Assembly: GCA_037444005.1 (NCBI GenBank) | Contig: JBBING010000019.1 | Span: 1-33,779, forward strand | Reading direction: 5' to 3' | From: DATLZC01 sp037444005 | GTDB lineage: Bacteria > Chloroflexota > Dehalococcoidia > DSTF01 > JACRBR01 | DNA length: 33,779 nt | Part shown: one piece after another, positions 30,712-33,779 of the stretch | Numbering within the stretch: position 1 is the stretch's first letter | Layout: the number at the start of each line of letters is the position of its first letter | Position numbers and translations under genes: made by a program | The notes under the pieces: model-generated | Told to the model about the DNA's origin: nothing | Databases searched by the model: none | What the model saw: the letters and a program-made list of their open reading frames with translations, nothing else

Positions 30712-30740
30712 TTGGGCGAGCTTGTGAAGTGTGGTACAAT
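30712..30740 (+). promoter_or_regulatory. Promoter of gltB (extended -10)
   Basis: TGGTACAAT (30732-30740) is an extended -10 with TACAAT. TTGGGC (30712-30717) lies 17 bp upstream as a weak -35. The start site near 30747 gives a leader of about 40 nt before ATG 30788. Confidence 0.65.
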
Positions 30741-30787
30741 GCGCGCCCATCGTTCTGGCGATCGAGCAACGTGATTCGGCGAGCGAT

Positions 30788-33779
30788 ATGAGCGAGCGAG
30801 CGCCTCTCTATCGACCTGAGCAGGAACGGGACGCCTGCGGCGTCGGCTTCGTCGCGGACATCGCCGGGCGGCCCAGCCACGCCATCCTCGAGATGGCGAT
30901 TCAGTGCGTCACGAACCTCACGCACCGCGGCGCCCTCGATGCCGACGCCAAGACCGGCGACGGCGCCGGCGTGAGCTTCCAGATCCCGCGCCGGTTCTTC
31001 GCCGAGGTCGTGCGCGAGCTCGGGCACGACGTGGGCGATCCCGCCGACCTCGCGGTGGGCATGGTGTTCCTGCCGAGGAACGAGGACGACGCCGGGCGCT
31101 GCAAGTACCGCCTCGCGAAGGCGGCGGGCGACCGGGGGCTGACGGTGCTCGGATGGCGCCCGGTTCCTGTCGACGACTCGGTGCTGGGCGATCAGGCGCG
31201 CCGCACGCAGCCGCGCATCGAGCAGCTTCTCCTACGCCGTCCCCCGGGGATGGACGACGCCGCGTACGACCGGGCGCTCTTCCTCGTGCGCAAGGACGCC
31301 GAGCGGTGGGCGCGCGAGGCGGGGGTGAACGAGTTCTACGTGCCGTCGCTCTCGCACCGGACCATCGTGTACAAGGGGCTGTTGGTCGCGCATCAGCTCA
31401 ACAAGTTCTACCTCGACCTCAAGGACCCACGGTTCGAAACGGCGCTGGCGGTCTTCCATCAGCGCTACAGCACGAACACGTTCCCCAACTGGATTCTCGC
31501 GCAGCCCTTCCGGATGCTCGCGCACAACGGCGAGATCAACACGCTGCAGGGCAACCGGAACTGGATGCGCGCCCGCGAGCCGGAGCTGGGCTCCGAAGTG
31601 TGGGGCTACGACATCGAGGCGGTGAAGCCCATCATCCAGGAGGGGTTCAGCGACTCTGCGTCCCTCGACAACGCCCTCGAGGCGCTGGTCCTGTCGGGGC
31701 GCGACCCGCTCCACGCGATGATGATGCTGATTCCGGAGGCATGGGAGAACATGCCCAACATGCCCCGGAACCGGCGCGACTTCTACGAATATCACGCCTG
31801 CCTCAGCGAGCCCTGGGATGGCCCCGCCAGCGTGGCGTTTACGGACGGCGTCATCGTCGGCGCCACCCTCGACCGGAATGGCCTGCGGCCCGCCCGCTAT
31901 CAGATCACGTCCGACGGCCTCATCGTCATGGGGTCGGAGGTCGGGATGCTCGAGCTCGACTGCGGAAAGATCGTCGAGAAGGGGCGGCTCGGGCCGGGGC
32001 AGATGATCGCGGTCGACACGGCGAAGGGCGCGCTCCTCAAGAACGACGACATCAAGAACGAGGTGGCCTCGCGAAAGCCGTACGGGCGCTGGGTGCAGGA
32101 GCACCTGATGCACCTGGACGACTACTTGAAGACGTGCTCTGTCGAGGTGGTCCGTCCGGAGATGAACCTGACGCAGCAGCAGGCCGCGTTCGGGTACACG
32201 CGCGAGGAGCTGCAGTACGTCATCCGCCCCATGGCGCAGGACGGCAAGGAGCCGGTCTGGTCGATGGGAGACGACACGGCGCTGGCGGTCCTCGAGGAAG
32301 TCCCGCGGCTCCTCCCTCACTACTTCAAACAGAAGTTCGCTCAGGTCACGAATCCGCCCATCGACCCCATCCGGGAAGAGCTGGTGATGTCGCTGGACGT
32401 GTACCTGGGGCCGAGGCTGAGCCTGTTCGAGGAGACGCCGGAGCACGCGCGGCTTCTGCACGTCGCGTCGCCCCTGATGATCGACGAAGAGATCGACGCC
32501 CTGAAGACGCTCGACAACGGCGTGTTCAAGGGTGCGGTGCTGCCGGCGCTGTTCACGCCGACGGGTCCCGATGCGCTGGAGCCGGCGCTCCGCGAGCTGT
32601 GCCGCAAGGCCTCGGAGGCCATCGACGCCGGCGCGAACATCCTCGTGCTCAGCGACCGTGGCGTGGACGCCACCCACGCGCCTATCCCGATGCTGCTGGC
32701 TGTGGGCGCCGTGCACCATCACCTTATCCGCGAAGGCAAGCGGATGCGGGCGAGCATCGTCTGCGAGACAGGCGAGGCGCGCGATGTGCACCAGATCGCC
32801 ACGCTCATCGGGTACGGGGCGAGCGGCGTGAACCCGTACCTGGCGCTCGAGACCGTGAGCCAGCTCTTCTTCTCGGGCCAGCTCAAAGACCTCGACGTGC
32901 ACAAGGCGCTCACGAACTACGAGAAGGCGGTCGACGCCGGCATCCTCAAGATCATGTCCAAGATGGGCATCTCGACGGTGTCGGCCTATCACGGAGCGCA
33001 GATCTTCGAGGCCGTGGGCCTCTCGCAAGAGGTGATGGACCTCGCGTTCGTCGGTACGCCCTCGCGCATCGGCGGCATCGGCCTGCGAGAGATCGCCGAA
33101 GACGTGCTTCGCCGCCATCGCAAGGCGTTCCAGCCCGAGGATGGCGTGCAGCTCGACGTGGGCGGCTTCATCCGCTACCGCAAGGAGGGCGAGTACCACG
33201 GCAACAACCCCGAGGTCGTCCGCGCGCTGCACCACGCGGTGGAAACCCGGCGGTACGAGGACTACCGCGTCTATGCCGACATGGTGAACAAGCGGTCGCC
33301 CATCGCCCTTCGCGACCTGCTCGATTTCAAGAGCGACCGGCCGCCCATCCCGGTGGAGGAGGTCGAGCCCATCGAGTCGATCATGCGGCGGTTTGCGACG
33401 GGCGCGATGTCGCTGGGCGCGCTGAGCCCGGAGGCGCACGAGACCATCGCCATCGGGATGAACCGTATCGGCGGGAAGAGCAACACCGGCGAGGGCGGTG
33501 AAGAGGCCTGGCGCTGGTGGCAGAAGCGCAACAGCGACGACGCCAACAGCCGCATCAAGCAGGTGGCGTCGGGCCGCTTCGGCGTGACCCCGCCATACCT
33601 CGCGGCGGCGTGGGAGCTCGAGATCAAGATGGCCCAGGGGTCCAAGCCCGGCGAAGGCGGGCAGCTCCCGGGGCACAAGGTGTCGCCGTACATCGCAACC
33701 ATCCGGCACACGCTGCCGGGGACGCCGCTCATCTCGCCGCCGCCGCATCACGACATCTACAGCATCGAAGACCTGGCGC
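30788..33779 (+). CDS. gltB: Glutamate synthase large subunit (3' truncated by window)
   Basis: 997 residues of about 1,500 are present. The enzyme transfers the glutamine amide to 2-oxoglutarate to make two glutamates. A short propeptide (about 16 residues) precedes C17 in RDACGVGFVAD, the N-terminal nucleophile of the class II amidotransferase domain after processing. Further motifs are FHQRYSTNTFPNW, LAHNGEINTLQGN and DRNGLRPARY. The central domain follows, and the FMN/2-oxoglutarate domain begins with FATGAMSLGALSPEAHETIAIGMNR and QVASGRFGVTP just before the edge. The 3Fe-4S region is beyond the window. ATG 30788 has no strong ribosome site. The small subunit, if any, is outside. Confidence 0.96.
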   Translation, partial: MSERAPLYRPEQERDACGVGFVADIAGRPSHAILEMAIQCVTNLTHRGALDADAKTGDGAGVSFQIPRRFFAEVVRELGHDVGDPADLAVGMVFLPRNEDDAGRCKYRLAKAAGDRGLTVLGWRPVPVDDSVLGDQARRTQPRIEQLLLRRPPGMDDAAYDRALFLVRKDAERWAREAGVNEFYVPSLSHRTIVYKGLLVAHQLNKFYLDLKDPRFETALAVFHQRYSTNTFPNWILAQPFRMLAHNGEINTLQGNRNWMRAREPELGSEVWGYDIEAVKPIIQEGFSDSASLDNALEALVLSGRDPLHAMMMLIPEAWENMPNMPRNRRDFYEYHACLSEPWDGPASVAFTDGVIVGATLDRNGLRPARYQITSDGLIVMGSEVGMLELDCGKIVEKGRLGPGQMIAVDTAKGALLKNDDIKNEVASRKPYGRWVQEHLMHLDDYLKTCSVEVVRPEMNLTQQQAAFGYTREELQYVIRPMAQDGKEPVWSMGDDTALAVLEEVPRLLPHYFKQKFAQVTNPPIDPIREELVMSLDVYLGPRLSLFEETPEHARLLHVASPLMIDEEIDALKTLDNGVFKGAVLPALFTPTGPDALEPALRELCRKASEAIDAGANILVLSDRGVDATHAPIPMLLAVGAVHHHLIREGKRMRASIVCETGEARDVHQIATLIGYGASGVNPYLALETVSQLFFSGQLKDLDVHKALTNYEKAVDAGILKIMSKMGISTVSAYHGAQIFEAVGLSQEVMDLAFVGTPSRIGGIGLREIAEDVLRRHRKAFQPEDGVQLDVGGFIRYRKEGEYHGNNPEVVRALHHAVETRRYEDYRVYADMVNKRSPIALRDLLDFKSDRPPIPVEEVEPIESIMRRFATGAMSLGALSPEAHETIAIGMNRIGGKSNTGEGGEEAWRWWQKRNSDDANSRIKQVASGRFGVTPPYLAAAWELEIKMAQGSKPGEGGQLPGHKVSPYIATIRHTLPGTPLISPPPHHDIYSIEDLA

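Noticed and set aside
31232..33751. A very long open frame on the minus strand opposite gltB (over 800 codons), and a long out-of-frame one on the plus strand (30904-33501)
   Set aside because: Both are frame shadows of a high-GC gene: their composition is Arg/His/Gly-rich with no domain, while the gltB frame has clear family motifs throughout.
1..33779. Mobile elements, CRISPR arrays, tRNA or rRNA genes
   Set aside because: No transposase, integrase, regular spaced repeats or tRNA-like cloverleaf ending was seen on either strand; composition is uniform.

Overview
The window is about 34 kb of very GC-rich, densely packed bacterial chromosome with frequent GTG starts, ATGA/GTGA start-stop overlaps and Shine-Dalgarno sites of the AAGGAGG type. 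I see no tRNA, rRNA, transposase, integrase, phage gene or CRISPR array. The gene content (an rluB-cmk-plsC-ispH run, a SufR-C-B-D-Rieske-S-U-T operon, nickel superoxide dismutase with its own protease, DUF3179, transporter-less MerA) fits a free-living aerobic member of the Chloroflexota or a related terrabacterial lineage. That placement is inference from gene content only.

Layout. 1-3772 (+): the tail of a membrane-anchored protein, then rluB, cmk, plsC, ispH and a small membrane protein; a housekeeping block. 3904-6379 (-): a mercury operon, merA then a CxxC thioredoxin-like protein then a Crp/Fnr regulator, divergent from merR (6458-6928, +). The shared 78-bp gap holds a promoter with the 19-bp spacer typical of MerR control. 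6907-9454 (-): a three-gene operon of a Met-rich membrane protein, a large unrecognised lipoprotein and a DsrE-like protein. 9649-11841 (+): a membrane-anchored TlpA-like thioredoxin, a small CxxC protein and a DUF3179 lipoprotein. 12097-12897 (+): a short-chain dehydrogenase, convergent with 12917-13591 (-), a zinc ribbon fused to an RNase H fold that has lost three of its four catalytic acids.

13815-14719 (+): sodN and sodX, preceded by a long inverted repeat in the leader. 14761-20904 (+): ROK kinase, small membrane protein, lipoprotein, dCMP deaminase, ceramidase-like protein, PIG-L deacetylase, DipZ-like thioredoxin and alpha/beta hydrolase, closed by a strong hairpin. 20905-21278 is a 374-bp gap without a credible gene. 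It carries a terminator, a palindrome, a promoter with a perfect TTGACA box and two stable hairpins that together look like a small RNA gene. 21279-23636 (-): xseA-xseB-purN-like.

23831-30545 (+): the complete SUF iron-sulfur cluster assembly operon under its repressor SufR. An AT-rich divergent regulatory region carries a perfect AGTCAA-N6-TTGACT repeat whose arms are the back-to-back -35 boxes. 30788 to the right end (+): the large subunit of glutamate synthase, truncated by the window edge and itself an iron-sulfur enzyme. The 240-bp suf-gltB gap holds a second promoter-hairpin-terminator unit.

Common theme: much of the non-housekeeping content deals with thiols, metals and oxidants (MerA, six CxxC or thioredoxin-fold proteins, Ni-SOD, SUF). 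The less expected signals are the two candidate small RNAs, the SufR and MerR operators, the degenerate RNase H and the uncharacterised Met-rich/lipoprotein/DsrE operon.
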